The notes below the pieces were generated by a model, which was given only the letters and a program-made list of their open reading frames with translations, had not been told where the DNA came from and made no database searches. This document shows positions 16,679-25,661 of a stretch of DNA of 64,000 nt, one piece after another. The position numbers and the translations under genes were made by a program. Source of the DNA: Lachnospiraceae bacterium (GTDB lineage: Bacteria; Bacillota; Clostridia; Lachnospirales; Lachnospiraceae); NCBI GenBank assembly GCA_029225065.1, contig JAQXVT010000079.1, forward strand, positions 1-64,000. The letters are read 5' to 3'. Within the stretch, counting starts at the first letter, position 1, and the number at the start of each line of letters is the position of its first letter.

Positions 16679-18622
16679 TTATTTCTCTTTCTTCTCTTCC
16701 TCTACGACAACGGTCTCGCGCAGTGCTCTTGTGCGGATCTCTTCTTTGATGCTGTCAAGGAAGGATGCAAGCTCAGTCTGGCCCTCGTCGCCTGCGAAGC
16801 GGCTGCGGACGGATACAAGGCCCTGCTCCTCTTCTTTTGCACCTACGATCAGCATGTACGGTACCTTCATCAGACGTGCATCGCGGATCTTGTAGCCAAT
16901 CTTCTCAGCTCTGGAATCAACGCTGGAACGAATGCCCTCATCGTTCAGCTTCGCATTTACCTGGTTTGCATAATCCAGATATTTGTCAGAAATCGGAAGT
17001 ACACGTACCTGTTCCGGTGACAGCCAGGTCGGGAATGCGCCTGCGAAATGCTCGATCAGGATTCCGATGAATCGCTCGATGGAACCGAATGCGACACGAT
17101 GGATCATGATCGGACGATGCTTCTCACCGTCTGCTCCGATGTACTCGCACTCAAAACGCTGCGGCAGCTGGAAGTCAAGCTGGATGGTACCACACTGCCA
17201 GGTACGTCCGATGGAATCCTCCAGATGGAAGTCGATCTTCGGTCCGTAGAATGCACCGTCGCCTTCGTTTACCACATAGTCGCGTCCAAGGTCATCGAGT
17301 GCTCCGCGCAGTGCGTCGGTTGCCATCTCCCAGTCCTCATCACTTCCCATGGAGTTCTCCGGACGGGTGGACAGCTCTACGTGATATTTGAATCCGAACA
17401 GCTGATATACCTCATCGATCAGCTTTGCAACGCCTTTGATCTCATCGCGGATCTGCTCCGGCATCATGAAGATGTGCGCGTCGTCCTGTGTAAAGCAGCG
17501 CACTCTCATCAGGCCGTGCAGCTGACCGGATTTCTCATGGCGGTGTACCAGACCAAGCTCGCCCATACGAAGCGGCAGGTCACGGTAGGAACGCGGCTCT
17601 GACTGGTATACGAGAATTCCGCCCGGACAGTTCATCGGCTTGATTGCAAAATCGGTATCGTCGATTACCGTGGTGTACATATTCTCTTTATAATGATCCC
17701 AGTGACCGGAGGTCTCCCACAGATGGCGGCTCAGCATGATCGGTGTGGAAATTTCTACGTAGCCTGCTTTTCTGTGGATCTCTCTCCAGTAATCAAGCAG
17801 TGTATTCTTCAGAATCATACCGTTCGGAAGGAAGAACGGGAATCCCGGTCCCTCATCGCGCAGCATAAACAGGCCGAGCTGCTTGCCGAGCTTTCTGTGA
17901 TCACGCTTCTTTGCCTCTTCCATTCTGGTAAGGTAAGCTTCCAGATCAGCCTTCTTTGTAAAGGAAGTGCCGTAGATTCTGGTCAGCATCTTATTCTTCT
18001 CGCTGCCTCTCCAGTAAGCGCCTGCAAGGCTGGTCAGCTTAAATGCCTTGACCGGCTTCGTGCTCATCAGGTGCGGGCCTGCACACAGGTCTACGAACTC
18101 ACCCTGCTGATAAAAGCTGATCTCTGCGTCCTCCGGCAGATCCTCAATCAGCTCCACCTTGTACGGCTCGTTTTTCTCCTTGAAATATGCGATTGCATCC
18201 TCTCTTGACTTTGTGAAACGGGTGATCGCAAGATCCTCTTTCACAATCTTCTTCATTTCTTTTTCGATCTTCTCGAGATCGTCTGCGGTCAGCGGAGTAT
18301 CGCTGTCCACGTCATAGTAGAAGCCGTCTGCGATGGACGGTCCGATTGCAAGTTTAATATTCGGATACAGACGCTTGATCGCCTGTGCCATGATATGGGA
18401 TGTTGTATGGCGGAATGCACCTGCTCCCTTCTCATCATCAAAGGTGAGAATATTCAGATGGCAGTCTTTATCGACAACAGTACGAAGGTCTACAACCTCT
18501 CCGCCTACTTCTCCTGCGGTTGCCACGCGTGCCAGTCCCTCACTGATATCTTTTGCGATCTCATATACGGACATCGGCTGTGCGTATTCTTTTGTTGATC
18601 CATCTTTCAATGTGATAATCAT
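16679..18622 (-). CDS. thrS: Threonyl-tRNA synthetase
   Basis: 647 residues, full length. Domains in order: TGS (MIITLKDGSTKEYAQPMSVYEIAKDISEGLA), editing domain with HTTSHIMAQAIKRLYP and CAGPHLMSTKPVKAFKL, class II catalytic core (motif 2 RMGELGLVHRHEKSGQLHGLMRVRCF region, motif 3 HRVAFGSIERFIGILIEH) and anticodon-binding domain (PEQVRVLPISDKYLDYA). It charges tRNA-Thr and edits Ser-tRNA. The ribosome site GGAGGAA is encoded inside the Glu-rich tail of the preceding small gene. Expression is controlled by the T-box leader at 18935-19226. Confidence 0.98.
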   Translation of the reverse strand: MIITLKDGSTKEYAQPMSVYEIAKDISEGLARVATAGEVGGEVVDLRTVVDKDCHLNILTFDDEKGAGAFRHTTSHIMAQAIKRLYPNIKLAIGPSIADGFYYDVDSDTPLTADDLEKIEKEMKKIVKEDLAITRFTKSREDAIAYFKEKNEPYKVELIEDLPEDAEISFYQQGEFVDLCAGPHLMSTKPVKAFKLTSLAGAYWRGSEKNKMLTRIYGTSFTKKADLEAYLTRMEEAKKRDHRKLGKQLGLFMLRDEGPGFPFFLPNGMILKNTLLDYWREIHRKAGYVEISTPIMLSRHLWETSGHWDHYKENMYTTVIDDTDFAIKPMNCPGGILVYQSEPRSYRDLPLRMGELGLVHRHEKSGQLHGLMRVRCFTQDDAHIFMMPEQIRDEIKGVAKLIDEVYQLFGFKYHVELSTRPENSMGSDEDWEMATDALRGALDDLGRDYVVNEGDGAFYGPKIDFHLEDSIGRTWQCGTIQLDFQLPQRFECEYIGADGEKHRPIMIHRVAFGSIERFIGILIEHFAGAFPTWLSPEQVRVLPISDKYLDYANQVNAKLNDEGIRSSVDSRAEKIGYKIRDARLMKVPYMLIVGAKEEEQGLVSVRSRFAGDEGQTELASFLDSIKEEIRTRALRETVVVEEEKKEK

Positions 18623-18625
18623 GAT

Positions 18626-18838
18626 TTATTCCTCCTCTTCTTCCTCATCGTAAAACTCATCCGGTACATCGTAAAATTTTCCGCCAAAGGTATTGTCGCA
18701 GAACCAGCGAATCCCTCCCTTTAGAGGTGAGGTCAGCCAGCCGACCAGAATCCCGGCAAGAAACACATCAGCCACCAGCAGAATTTTTTCTGATGGTGTC
18801 CAGCTGGCAAGCGCCAGTGCTTTCAGTTTTTCTTTCAT
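18626..18838 (-). CDS. Small membrane protein with a poly-glutamate tail, between the T-box and thrS
   Basis: 70 residues, starting MKEKLKALALASWTPSEKIL after AAAGGAG. One membrane helix (KILLVADVFLAGILVGWLTSP) is followed by a short loop and an acidic tail ending DEFYDEEEEEE. The GAG/GAA codons of that tail form the Shine-Dalgarno sequence of thrS, whose ATG is 3 bases after this stop, so translation is probably coupled. It is downstream of the T-box terminator and would be induced by uncharged tRNA-Thr. I do not recognise the family. Confidence 0.7.
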   Translation of the reverse strand: MKEKLKALALASWTPSEKILLVADVFLAGILVGWLTSPLKGGIRWFCDNTFGGKFYDVPDEFYDEEEEEE

Positions 18839-18934
18839 AAAGGATGCTCCTTTCTGTCTTAACAGATATCTCAGGCCGCACAGCGAAAAATCAGCATTCA
18901 CCATTTTCTTTCGCCATCTGCGCTGATCTGCCAA

Positions 18935-19226
18935 ACAAAAACCGCCCCCGCAGCCTTTTTACAGACTGCAGGGGCGGGTAAATTCAGTTACTCGCGGTTC
19001 CACCCTGATTTCAGGTGCGATGACGCTTCCGACTGATACAGATTCTGCCGCCTGAAAAATCAACGCTCACCACTTCATTTGACGATAACGGGGTCACCGG
19101 ACCGGATTGGGGTCACTCCGAGTTAGTTTTCAAATGGTTCCGCATAAGGACTTTCCAGCTGCTGTCCTCTCTCTGGATGCTTCCGCATTTTACTCTTCTC
19201 ATCTGCGTGTTTGCTTTCTGAAATCT
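18935..19226 (-). promoter_or_regulatory. T-box riboswitch, threonine type
   Basis: The minus strand carries the T-box consensus AGGGTGGAACCGCG (18993-19006) and then a terminator, CCGCCCCTGCAG with CTGCGGGGGCGG and TTTTT (18935-18980). Upstream lies about 200 nt of Stem I sequence; a GTGACC at 19111-19116 is a plausible specifier (ACC, Thr). The UGGA bulge would pair with a tRNA ending U-CCA, consistent with Firmicutes tRNA-Thr. Uncharged tRNA-Thr should stabilise the antiterminator and turn on the small gene and thrS. Confidence 0.93.
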
Positions 19227-19232
19227 TTAACC

Positions 19233-19260
19233 AGTATACCATTTTAAAGGCGTTTGTCAA
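19233..19260 (-). promoter_or_regulatory. Promoter of the thrS T-box transcript
   Basis: -35 TTGACA (19255-19260), 16-bp spacer, -10 TATACT (19233-19238) on the minus strand. Confidence 0.8.
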
Positions 19261-19289
19261 CCACCAAAATTTGCGGTGTTTTTCTGTTT

Positions 19290-20339
19290 TCACCACAGCA
19301 GCTCCTGCTCTCTCACAAACACTTCAAACCGTGGCAGAGAAAAAGAAATTTTTCCGTACTCTCTTGTATCAATGATTCCCTTTCGCTTCAATCGGTCGCG
19401 ATATACCGAAAACATGCTGGAGGTCATTTCGAGTTTTTCCCGCAGACTTTTTACGGGCGTTGCTCCGTCCTCTTTTGCAAGTGTATTCAAAACATTCTTG
19501 TCCGTTTCTGAGAGTTCGGACCAGATTTTGCTGTATACGTACTCATCCAGATACTGATCGTACTCCGGCAGAATCTCCTCCAGTGTTTTTTTCTCCCGTT
19601 CCTGCCAGTACAGATAACCAAGCACCTGAAAAGCAAACGGATATCCTTTCGTCAACAGACTCATTTCTGTCGCCTTTTCAAAATCAAGCAAAAAAATTTC
19701 CGCATATTGTTTTCGAATGGCGGTTAGATTCAAGGGTTCCAGTATAATTTTAGGCGCACGGTACAGAAATGTAAGCTCCTTATGATTCTCCAGTTCATAG
19801 ATATTTTCGTACAATCCAGTCATCAGAAGATAGATCGGCGCTTCCAGTCGCATGAATATCTGAAATGAACTCGCAAAAATACGAATGTACTCGGAATTTG
19901 TCACCTCGTCGATTGTAATGAGCAGTTTTTTGCCCATTTTTTTGATCTCACTTAACATAATTTCAAGTACATTTTCAATATCTGTCACAGGCGCTGCATT
20001 TTCTATTGAAACACCCAGACCAAATGCTGAAAAATCCAGCTTTGCATGTAAAAATTTTGCATGCAGCTCCGGAATACTGTAAATTTTAGCTGCAAGGCTC
20101 TGCAGAATATCCCGCATCGGATTCAGCTCAATTACAATCCAGTCTGGTTTTTCACGCATTTCCATTGCTATATTTGTCAGCATTACCGTCTTTCCCGATC
20201 CCCGCACACCGGTAATCATAAAAAACTGGTTCGTCGGATTTTTTTCCTGAAAAGCTGTCAGAATCTGATTGGTCTGCGCGAGACGTGAAATGTACTGGAC
20301 TGGTTTTTTGCCAAACGATAAAGTAAACGGATTCCCCAC
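19290..20339 (-). CDS. Archaeal-type AAA ATPase with C-terminal winged helix
   Basis: 349 residues, GTG start behind GGAGGAGG. Walker A is FMITGVRGSGKTVML (about residues 40-54), Walker B is LLITIDE, followed by sensor-like IYLLMTGLYENI. A C-terminal winged helix (LSETDKNVLNTLAKEDGATPVKSLREKLEMTSSMFSVYRDRLKRKGII) suggests DNA binding. This layout belongs to the STAND/archaeal ATPase-like group often left uncharacterised in Firmicutes. It is monocistronic, and its promoter region holds four copies of a 10-bp repeat, suggesting self-regulation. Function unknown. Confidence 0.8.
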   Translation of the reverse strand: MGNPFTLSFGKKPVQYISRLAQTNQILTAFQEKNPTNQFFMITGVRGSGKTVMLTNIAMEMREKPDWIVIELNPMRDILQSLAAKIYSIPELHAKFLHAKLDFSAFGLGVSIENAAPVTDIENVLEIMLSEIKKMGKKLLITIDEVTNSEYIRIFASSFQIFMRLEAPIYLLMTGLYENIYELENHKELTFLYRAPKIILEPLNLTAIRKQYAEIFLLDFEKATEMSLLTKGYPFAFQVLGYLYWQEREKKTLEEILPEYDQYLDEYVYSKIWSELSETDKNVLNTLAKEDGATPVKSLREKLEMTSSMFSVYRDRLKRKGIIDTREYGKISFSLPRFEVFVREQELLW

Positions 20340-20400
20340 GCTGCCTCCTCCTTTCGTTTTCTGTCTGATCTTATATAAGTGTTTATATCCTTTCTGTTTT

Positions 20401-20450
20401 TATATAACTTTATATAACTTTTCTATATTATATAACTTTATATAACTTTT
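20401..20450. repeat. Four TATATAACTT decamers upstream of the AAA ATPase gene
   Basis: TATATAACTT occurs at 20401, 20411, 20429 and 20439, as two tandem pairs separated by 8 bp. The pairs form an exact 22-bp direct repeat. Steps of 10 bp put paired copies on the same face of the helix. The repeats lie 62-111 bp before the GTG start and include the only TATAAT-like -10 candidate there. Confidence 0.75.
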
Positions 20451-20469
20451 TACAACAGACGATTTTCTG

Positions 20470-20520
20470 TAAAATGAAAAGCAGGAGATGCCACTGCTTC
20501 ATTCAGCGGTATCTCCTGCC
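20470..20520 (-). terminator. Intrinsic terminator of nadE
   Basis: On the minus strand, GCAGGAGATACCGCTG pairs imperfectly with CAGTGGCATCTCCTGC and is followed by TTTTCATTTT. It begins about 20 bp after the nadE stop. Confidence 0.82.
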
Positions 20521-20538
20521 CTTGTCTGTTTCTAATGA

Positions 20539-22467
20539 TCAGTTTTCTGTGTGTGTCCCCTGCAGCTTCTCCAGATCATTCATCCACACATTTCGGCTCG
20601 CGTCGCTCGGCATGCGCAGGTCGCCGCGCGGGGAGACTGCCACGCTTCCGACCTTCGGGCCGTCCGGCAGGCAGGAGCGCTTGAACTGCTGCGCAAAGAA
20701 GCGGCGGTAAAATGTCGTAAGCCATTTGAGGATTGTCTCCGGATCGTAGACACCACGAAATGCATAGCAGGCTACGCGGTAAATTTTTGACGGAGCATAG
20801 CCGAAACGCATCACGTAATACAGGAAGAAATCGTGCAGCTCATACGGGCCTACGAGATCCTCGGTCTTCTGGGAAATCTTTCCGTTTTCCGGCGGCAGAA
20901 GCTCCGGGCTGACCGGTGTGTCGAGCACGTCGTAGAGAATCGCGCTGATTTTTTCGTCGCCGCACGTATCCGCATAGTAACGGACGAGATGGCGCACCAG
21001 TGTCTTCGGCACGGAACAGTTGACGCCGTACATCGACATATGATCGCCGTTGTAGGTTGCCCAGCCGAGCGCCAGCTCCGACATGTCACCGGTACCGATC
21101 AGAAGGCCGCCCTTTTTGTTCGCCATATCCATCAGGATCTGCGTGCGCTCGCGCGCCTGACTGTTCTCGTACGTCACGTCATGAATGCTGCTGTCGTGTC
21201 CGATGTCCTTAAAATGCTGATTGACCGCCGGACGAATATCCACCTCGAGAAGCTCTGCGCCAAGTCCTCTGGTCAGCTCGCAGGCATTCTGGTACGTGCG
21301 GTCGGTTGTGCCAAAACCCGGCATCGTCACTGCCGTGATCGCGCTGCGCTCCATGTCAAGCAAATCGCAGGTCTTTGCCATCACGAGCAGCGCCAGCGTA
21401 GAATCAAGTCCTCCGGAAATCCCTACCACGATGTGCTTGCTTCCTGTGTGCTCCATACGCTTTTTCAGTCCCATGGCCTGCATCATCAGGATCTCTTCGC
21501 ATCGTTTCTCACGATCTGCCTTTCCGGACGGAACGAACGGAGCCGGATCAAACACGCGCGTCAGATTTGTGCGGCACGGACTCAGATGAAACGCGGTCTT
21601 TTCATAGCCCTCCGTATTCGTCTCAAACGTCGTCATGCGGCGGCGCTCCGCGATCAGGCGGTGAATGTCCAGCTCGGAATAGATTGCCTCATGGCCAAAG
21701 CGCTTTGACTCCTCCAGCACGCGGCCGTTTTCCGCAATCAGGTTGTGGCCGCCAAAAATAAGATCCTGCGTCGACTCGCCCTCCCCGGCGCTCGTATAAA
21801 TGTAACCGCACAGAAGTCTTGCGGACTGGGAGGAGACCAGCATCCGGCGGTACTCGCCCTTTCCGGTCGCCTCATCACTCGCAGAAAGGTTCACGATCAC
21901 CGTCGCGCCTGCAAGCGCATGGTTTACGCTTGGCGGGTTTGGTGTCCACAGATCCTCACACAGCTCGGCTGCTATGGTAAGTCCTTCCATCTCCTTGCAG
22001 CAGAACAGCTGATTCATGCCAAACGGAACCGGCACGCCGTTTACCTCGACCCAGTCAACCTCCGGCGATCCTGCCGTAAAGTGGCGCTGCTCATAAAATT
22101 CATTGTAGTTGGGCAGATAACGCTTCGGCACCAGTCCGAGCAATCGGCCGTTGCAGATCGCTGCCGCAACGTTATAAAGCTTCCCGTCCTTTTCCCAGGG
22201 AAGTCCAACAAAGATCAGCGCCTCTTTTTCTCTGGAATGCATCATGATATGGTACAGCTCATGCTTTGCCTCCTTAAGAAGCGCCTCCTGCCAGAAGAGA
22301 TCGGCACACGTATAACCGGTGATGCAAAGCTCCGGAAATACCATGAGCTTCGCTCCCTCCTTCCATGCCTCGTCGATCATCAAACAGATCTTCGCCGCAT
22401 TGTAATCACAGTCTGCCACACGGATCTTCGGTGTGAGCGCCGCCACTTTTATAAATCCATCTTTCAT
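20539..22467 (-). CDS. nadE: Glutamine-dependent NAD+ synthetase
   Basis: 642 residues with both halves. The N-terminal nitrilase-type glutaminase has the Glu-Lys-Cys set in FPELCITGYTC, LVPKRYLPNYNEFYE and AAELCEDLW. The C-terminal ATP-pyrophosphatase synthetase has GISGGLDSTLALLV, GFGTTDRTYQNA and LIGTGDMSELALGWATYNGDHMS. It makes NAD+ from deamido-NAD+ with glutamine nitrogen. ATG after AAAGGAAG. It follows hslO by 155 bp on the same strand. Confidence 0.97.
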   Translation of the reverse strand: MKDGFIKVAALTPKIRVADCDYNAAKICLMIDEAWKEGAKLMVFPELCITGYTCADLFWQEALLKEAKHELYHIMMHSREKEALIFVGLPWEKDGKLYNVAAAICNGRLLGLVPKRYLPNYNEFYEQRHFTAGSPEVDWVEVNGVPVPFGMNQLFCCKEMEGLTIAAELCEDLWTPNPPSVNHALAGATVIVNLSASDEATGKGEYRRMLVSSQSARLLCGYIYTSAGEGESTQDLIFGGHNLIAENGRVLEESKRFGHEAIYSELDIHRLIAERRRMTTFETNTEGYEKTAFHLSPCRTNLTRVFDPAPFVPSGKADREKRCEEILMMQAMGLKKRMEHTGSKHIVVGISGGLDSTLALLVMAKTCDLLDMERSAITAVTMPGFGTTDRTYQNACELTRGLGAELLEVDIRPAVNQHFKDIGHDSSIHDVTYENSQARERTQILMDMANKKGGLLIGTGDMSELALGWATYNGDHMSMYGVNCSVPKTLVRHLVRYYADTCGDEKISAILYDVLDTPVSPELLPPENGKISQKTEDLVGPYELHDFFLYYVMRFGYAPSKIYRVACYAFRGVYDPETILKWLTTFYRRFFAQQFKRSCLPDGPKVGSVAVSPRGDLRMPSDASRNVWMNDLEKLQGTHTEN

Positions 22468-22622
22468 TGTTCTTCCTTTCTGCAGAGGTTATCCGCCGCT
22501 TTCGCCTGCCGTTATTCTCCTGGCGTGCTTCTTATTCCTGTTTCATGCACAACCGGATACATCACATTTTCTATGCTTATCTGCTGTTTTCCTGCTCTGT
22601 AAAACATATATTCCAGATATAT

Positions 22623-23501
22623 TTATCTGCTGCTTCTCTTCAGCAGTCCCTTCAGCTCGTCCACTGTCACCTGATACTTCTTATTGCAGAACTGACAGCC
22701 GACCTCAATCGGCTCGCCGTCATCAATCATCTCCTGCAGATCCTTTTTTCCGATGCTGATCAGTGCCTTCTCGATCCGCTCACGCGAACAGTTGCAGTGA
22801 TATTTCGTCGGAAGCGTATCATTGATCTCCAGCCCAAACTCTCCGAGCAGCTCTTCGAGAATCTGTTCCGGCGTCATACCGTCATCGAGCATGCTCGTAA
22901 CGCTTTTCACCTCGGAAAGTTTTGCCTCCAGGCGGTCAATCACCTCATCCGAGGTGAACGGCATCAGCTGGATAATAAATCCGCCTGCCTGACGCACCGT
23001 GTTTCCCTTATCCATCAGCACGCCGACTCCTACGGAAGACGGCACCTGCTCCGACGTTGCAAAATAATACGTCAGATCATCTCCGATCTCGCCGGTCTGC
23101 AGCTCGCACTGTCCGACGTACGGCTCCTTCATTCCCATATCCCGGATCACGTTCAGAATACCGGCACCGACTGCGCCGCCGACATCCAGCTTGCCCTTCT
23201 CATTTGCATGAATGAGCACCTCCGGATTATTGACGTATCCTTTTACATTCGCCGCAGAATCCGCAGTTACGGTAATTCCGCCAAGCGGTCCGCTTCCTTT
23301 CACCTGCAGTGTCAGGAGATCCTTCTCTCCCTTCATCATCGCACCCATCATTGCGCCTGCCGTCAGAAGTCTGCCAAGCGCCGCCGTCGCCACCGGGCTG
23401 GTGTTGTGGTACTGTCTCGCCAGCTCCACAATTTCTTTTGTTGTCGCCGCAAAGGCACGGATCTGAGAATCCGCCGCGGTCGCTCTTACGATATAATCCA
23501 T
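22623..23501 (-). CDS. hslO: Redox-regulated chaperone Hsp33
   Basis: 292 residues, starting MDYIVRATAADSQIRAFA behind AGGAGG. Typical Hsp33 blocks are LGRLLTAGAMMGAMMKGEKDLLTLQVKGSGPLGGI and the C-terminal zinc switch YHCNCSRERIEKAL...VGCQFCNKKY (CxC plus CxxC). Oxidation releases zinc and activates holdase function in the cytosol. A perfect 8+8 palindrome lies upstream (23547-23570). Confidence 0.96.
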   Translation of the reverse strand: MDYIVRATAADSQIRAFAATTKEIVELARQYHNTSPVATAALGRLLTAGAMMGAMMKGEKDLLTLQVKGSGPLGGITVTADSAANVKGYVNNPEVLIHANEKGKLDVGGAVGAGILNVIRDMGMKEPYVGQCELQTGEIGDDLTYYFATSEQVPSSVGVGVLMDKGNTVRQAGGFIIQLMPFTSDEVIDRLEAKLSEVKSVTSMLDDGMTPEQILEELLGEFGLEINDTLPTKYHCNCSRERIEKALISIGKKDLQEMIDDGEPIEVGCQFCNKKYQVTVDELKGLLKRSSR

Positions 23502-23546
23502 TTTTGTCCTCCTGTTGTTTCCGCTCATGAACGTAATTATTTCACA

Positions 23547-23570
23547 ATCACTTCGCACACCTGAAGTGAT
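23547..23570. promoter_or_regulatory. Perfect inverted repeat upstream of hslO
   Basis: ATCACTTC-N8-GAAGTGAT, all eight bases matching, 45 bp before the hslO ATG. It could be an operator or a 5' RNA hairpin. I cannot place a clear promoter beside it. Confidence 0.5.
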
Positions 23571-23643
23571 AAAATGCTTATTCGTGTCCAATATAATCCG
23601 TTATTTATTCTGCATTTCATCAATGCAGCATAACCGCTTACAC

Positions 23644-24498
23644 TTACAGTATGTGCATCATCCCCAGCAAAATTCCCGCAAACACACCGCTCACATAAAG
23701 CACGCCTGTCAGAATCAGGCTCTCTCTGCGGTTCTGGTTTTCACGGAACAGTACAAGCAGTCCCGTTCCGGCTCCGCACAAAAGTCCGGAAAAGAGTGCG
23801 CCACTTCCGAGAAAGCCGCTGATATAAAGCTGCGTGATCAGTACCGATGCAGCGCAGTTCGGAATCATGCCCACAAGCGCCGATGCAGCTTCCTCAAGTC
23901 CCGGCACTGCCAGAAATGACTGCGTCACACCGCGCTCCTGCAGATATTCCATTCCAAAACCGAGCACCACAGAAATCACGAACAGAAAGACCGTGATCTG
24001 CGCCGTGTGGTTCAGCGCTGAGCGGAAAATTCCATGCTCCGAGCAGTGGCAGTGCTCATGCTCACACATTTCCTGTGTCTCCGGGATCTCCCGTTTCATG
24101 CCAAGGGCATACTCGGCCACAAGATCGACCAGCAGTCCGACCACGATACCAGTCGCGGCCTTTGCCGCCAGCACCTTTACGATCATCATCGCCGGAAGTC
24201 CCTCTGAAAGCATGATCGGCAGCATCTCATCGGAAGTCGAAAGAAATACGGCGATCAGCGTACCAGGCGTCACGATACCGCCCGCAAACAGTCCGGCGGC
24301 CGCCGCGGAAAATCCGCACTGGGGGATGATGCCGATCAGTCCGCCAAGCACCGGGCCTGCCTTTCCGGCCCGATAAATCCAGTTCTTTGTCTTTTGGCTC
24401 ATCCTGTGCTCCGTGTATTCCACGGCAAGATAAGATAAAAACAAAAACGGCAGAATTTTTACGCAGTCAAGGGCTGCGTCCCATAAGATCTCTGTCAT
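23644..24498 (-). CDS. Putative manganese transporter/arsenic-efflux-like permease
   Basis: 284 residues, about eight to ten hydrophobic helices. Two internally related halves carry GLIGIIPQCGFSAAAAGLFAGG and LVGMIPNCAASVLITQLYISG, the paired signature of the putative manganese-transporter/arsenic-efflux-like family. The central loop is rich in Cys and His (MCEHEHCHCSEHG), suiting metal handling. The start at 24498 (MTEILWD) matches relatives; ATG 24522 is an alternative and neither has a strong ribosome site. No yybP-ykoY motif was recognised upstream. Substrate unproven. Confidence 0.75.
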   Translation of the reverse strand: MTEILWDAALDCVKILPFLFLSYLAVEYTEHRMSQKTKNWIYRAGKAGPVLGGLIGIIPQCGFSAAAAGLFAGGIVTPGTLIAVFLSTSDEMLPIMLSEGLPAMMIVKVLAAKAATGIVVGLLVDLVAEYALGMKREIPETQEMCEHEHCHCSEHGIFRSALNHTAQITVFLFVISVVLGFGMEYLQERGVTQSFLAVPGLEEAASALVGMIPNCAASVLITQLYISGFLGSGALFSGLLCGAGTGLLVLFRENQNRRESLILTGVLYVSGVFAGILLGMMHIL

Positions 24499-24623
24499 TT
24501 TCGTCACTTTCCCTTTCATCATTCACTGCGAACATCCGCCAGTCAAAACAGATCTTCACACTCAAATCTTATAACTATAATCAGAAGCCTCGCATATCTG
24601 TTCCTGATATCTGCCTGATCCTG

Positions 24624-25637
24624 TCAGTTCACCGTATACGGCTGAGCCTCGATTGCCCGGCTCATCAGTTCCGTGCGCTCCTGCGCCGTCATTTTTGCCA
24701 GCACTGCATTGATCTGATTTTTCAGCTCCGCATTGCCTTTTTTTACAGAAATGGCAACGTTCACTTCCTCATCTGCCATCTCAAAATCGTCGTCCGTACC
24801 GGAAAAATCAAGGATCTTCAGACCCGGATATTCCGCACACGCTGCGAGCGCGGTCGGCTCATCGGTCACGACAATGTCGTACTCCTCTTTGCCAAGGCCG
24901 TCAAACATCGCCTTTACATCAGCTGTCGCCGCCTTGATCTTTGCATCCTCGATCTGGTTCAGACATTCGTCATACCAGACCGTATTCTCCTGTGATGTAC
25001 AGGATGCCCCTGCCAGATCGGACAATGTCTGCGCATCCGCATAATCGCCATCTTCCCTCGTCACCGCTACAATCGATGCCCGGTAATATGGCTGTGTAAA
25101 GTCCACATAGGAAAGTCGGTCATCGGTCACGGACTGGCCTGCAATCGCGCAGTCCACCGTACCGGACACAACGGCAGGTACCAGAGCATCCCAGTTGAAC
25201 TTCAGGATTTCTAGCTGCCAGCCGTACGTCTCGCAGATCTTCTGTGCCACCAGCACGTCATACCCAAATGCATAGCTGTCCTCATAATGAATCGGAACCG
25301 CTCCGTTTTCTGCGGTATTCTGCTCCCAGTTGTACGGCGCAAAATCGCACTCCATCGCTACAGTCAGAATCTGAGAAGCCGGGGGCTTTCCAGCCGGTGT
25401 CCACTCTTCGGTCTCGCCGGCCTTTCCGGATGTGCCGGATGCGGTGGTCTTATTTTCTGTTTCTTTTTGTATCCGTGATTGCTCTGTCTCCAATTCTTTT
25501 TCTCCTAAAAGAAGCGTTTCAGACAAAACACCCTTTTGATTGTCTGCTTCTGCCTCATGTGCTGCTGCGCCGCACGGCAAAAACAGGCACACGGCTGCAC
25601 ATGTGATTGCAGAAATGCGATTTATCGCACGATACAT
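24624..25637 (-). CDS. Amino-acid-type extracellular binding protein, without permease or ATPase
   Basis: 337 residues. The N-terminal signal ends FLPC-GAAAHEAE, an atypical lipobox, followed by a disordered Glu/Thr-rich stretch to about residue 85. The family 3 binding domain reads VAMECDFAPYNWEQN, FGYDVLVAQKICETYGWQLEI, VDCAIAGQSVTDDRLSYVDFTQPYY and ends with VKKGNAELKNQINAVLAKM. That pattern suits polar amino acids. No permease or ATPase gene is adjacent, so it either serves a transporter elsewhere or acts as a sensor. ATG after GGAGGAT. Confidence 0.85.
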   Translation of the reverse strand: MYRAINRISAITCAAVCLFLPCGAAAHEAEADNQKGVLSETLLLGEKELETEQSRIQKETENKTTASGTSGKAGETEEWTPAGKPPASQILTVAMECDFAPYNWEQNTAENGAVPIHYEDSYAFGYDVLVAQKICETYGWQLEILKFNWDALVPAVVSGTVDCAIAGQSVTDDRLSYVDFTQPYYRASIVAVTREDGDYADAQTLSDLAGASCTSQENTVWYDECLNQIEDAKIKAATADVKAMFDGLGKEEYDIVVTDEPTALAACAEYPGLKILDFSGTDDDFEMADEEVNVAISVKKGNAELKNQINAVLAKMTAQERTELMSRAIEAQPYTVN

Positions 25638-25661
25638 TCCAGATCCTCCTTTTTCATTTTG

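Noticed and set aside
20833-21708. A 291-codon plus-strand frame
   Set aside because: It is the mirror of nadE, whose glutaminase and synthetase motifs are all present on the minus strand.
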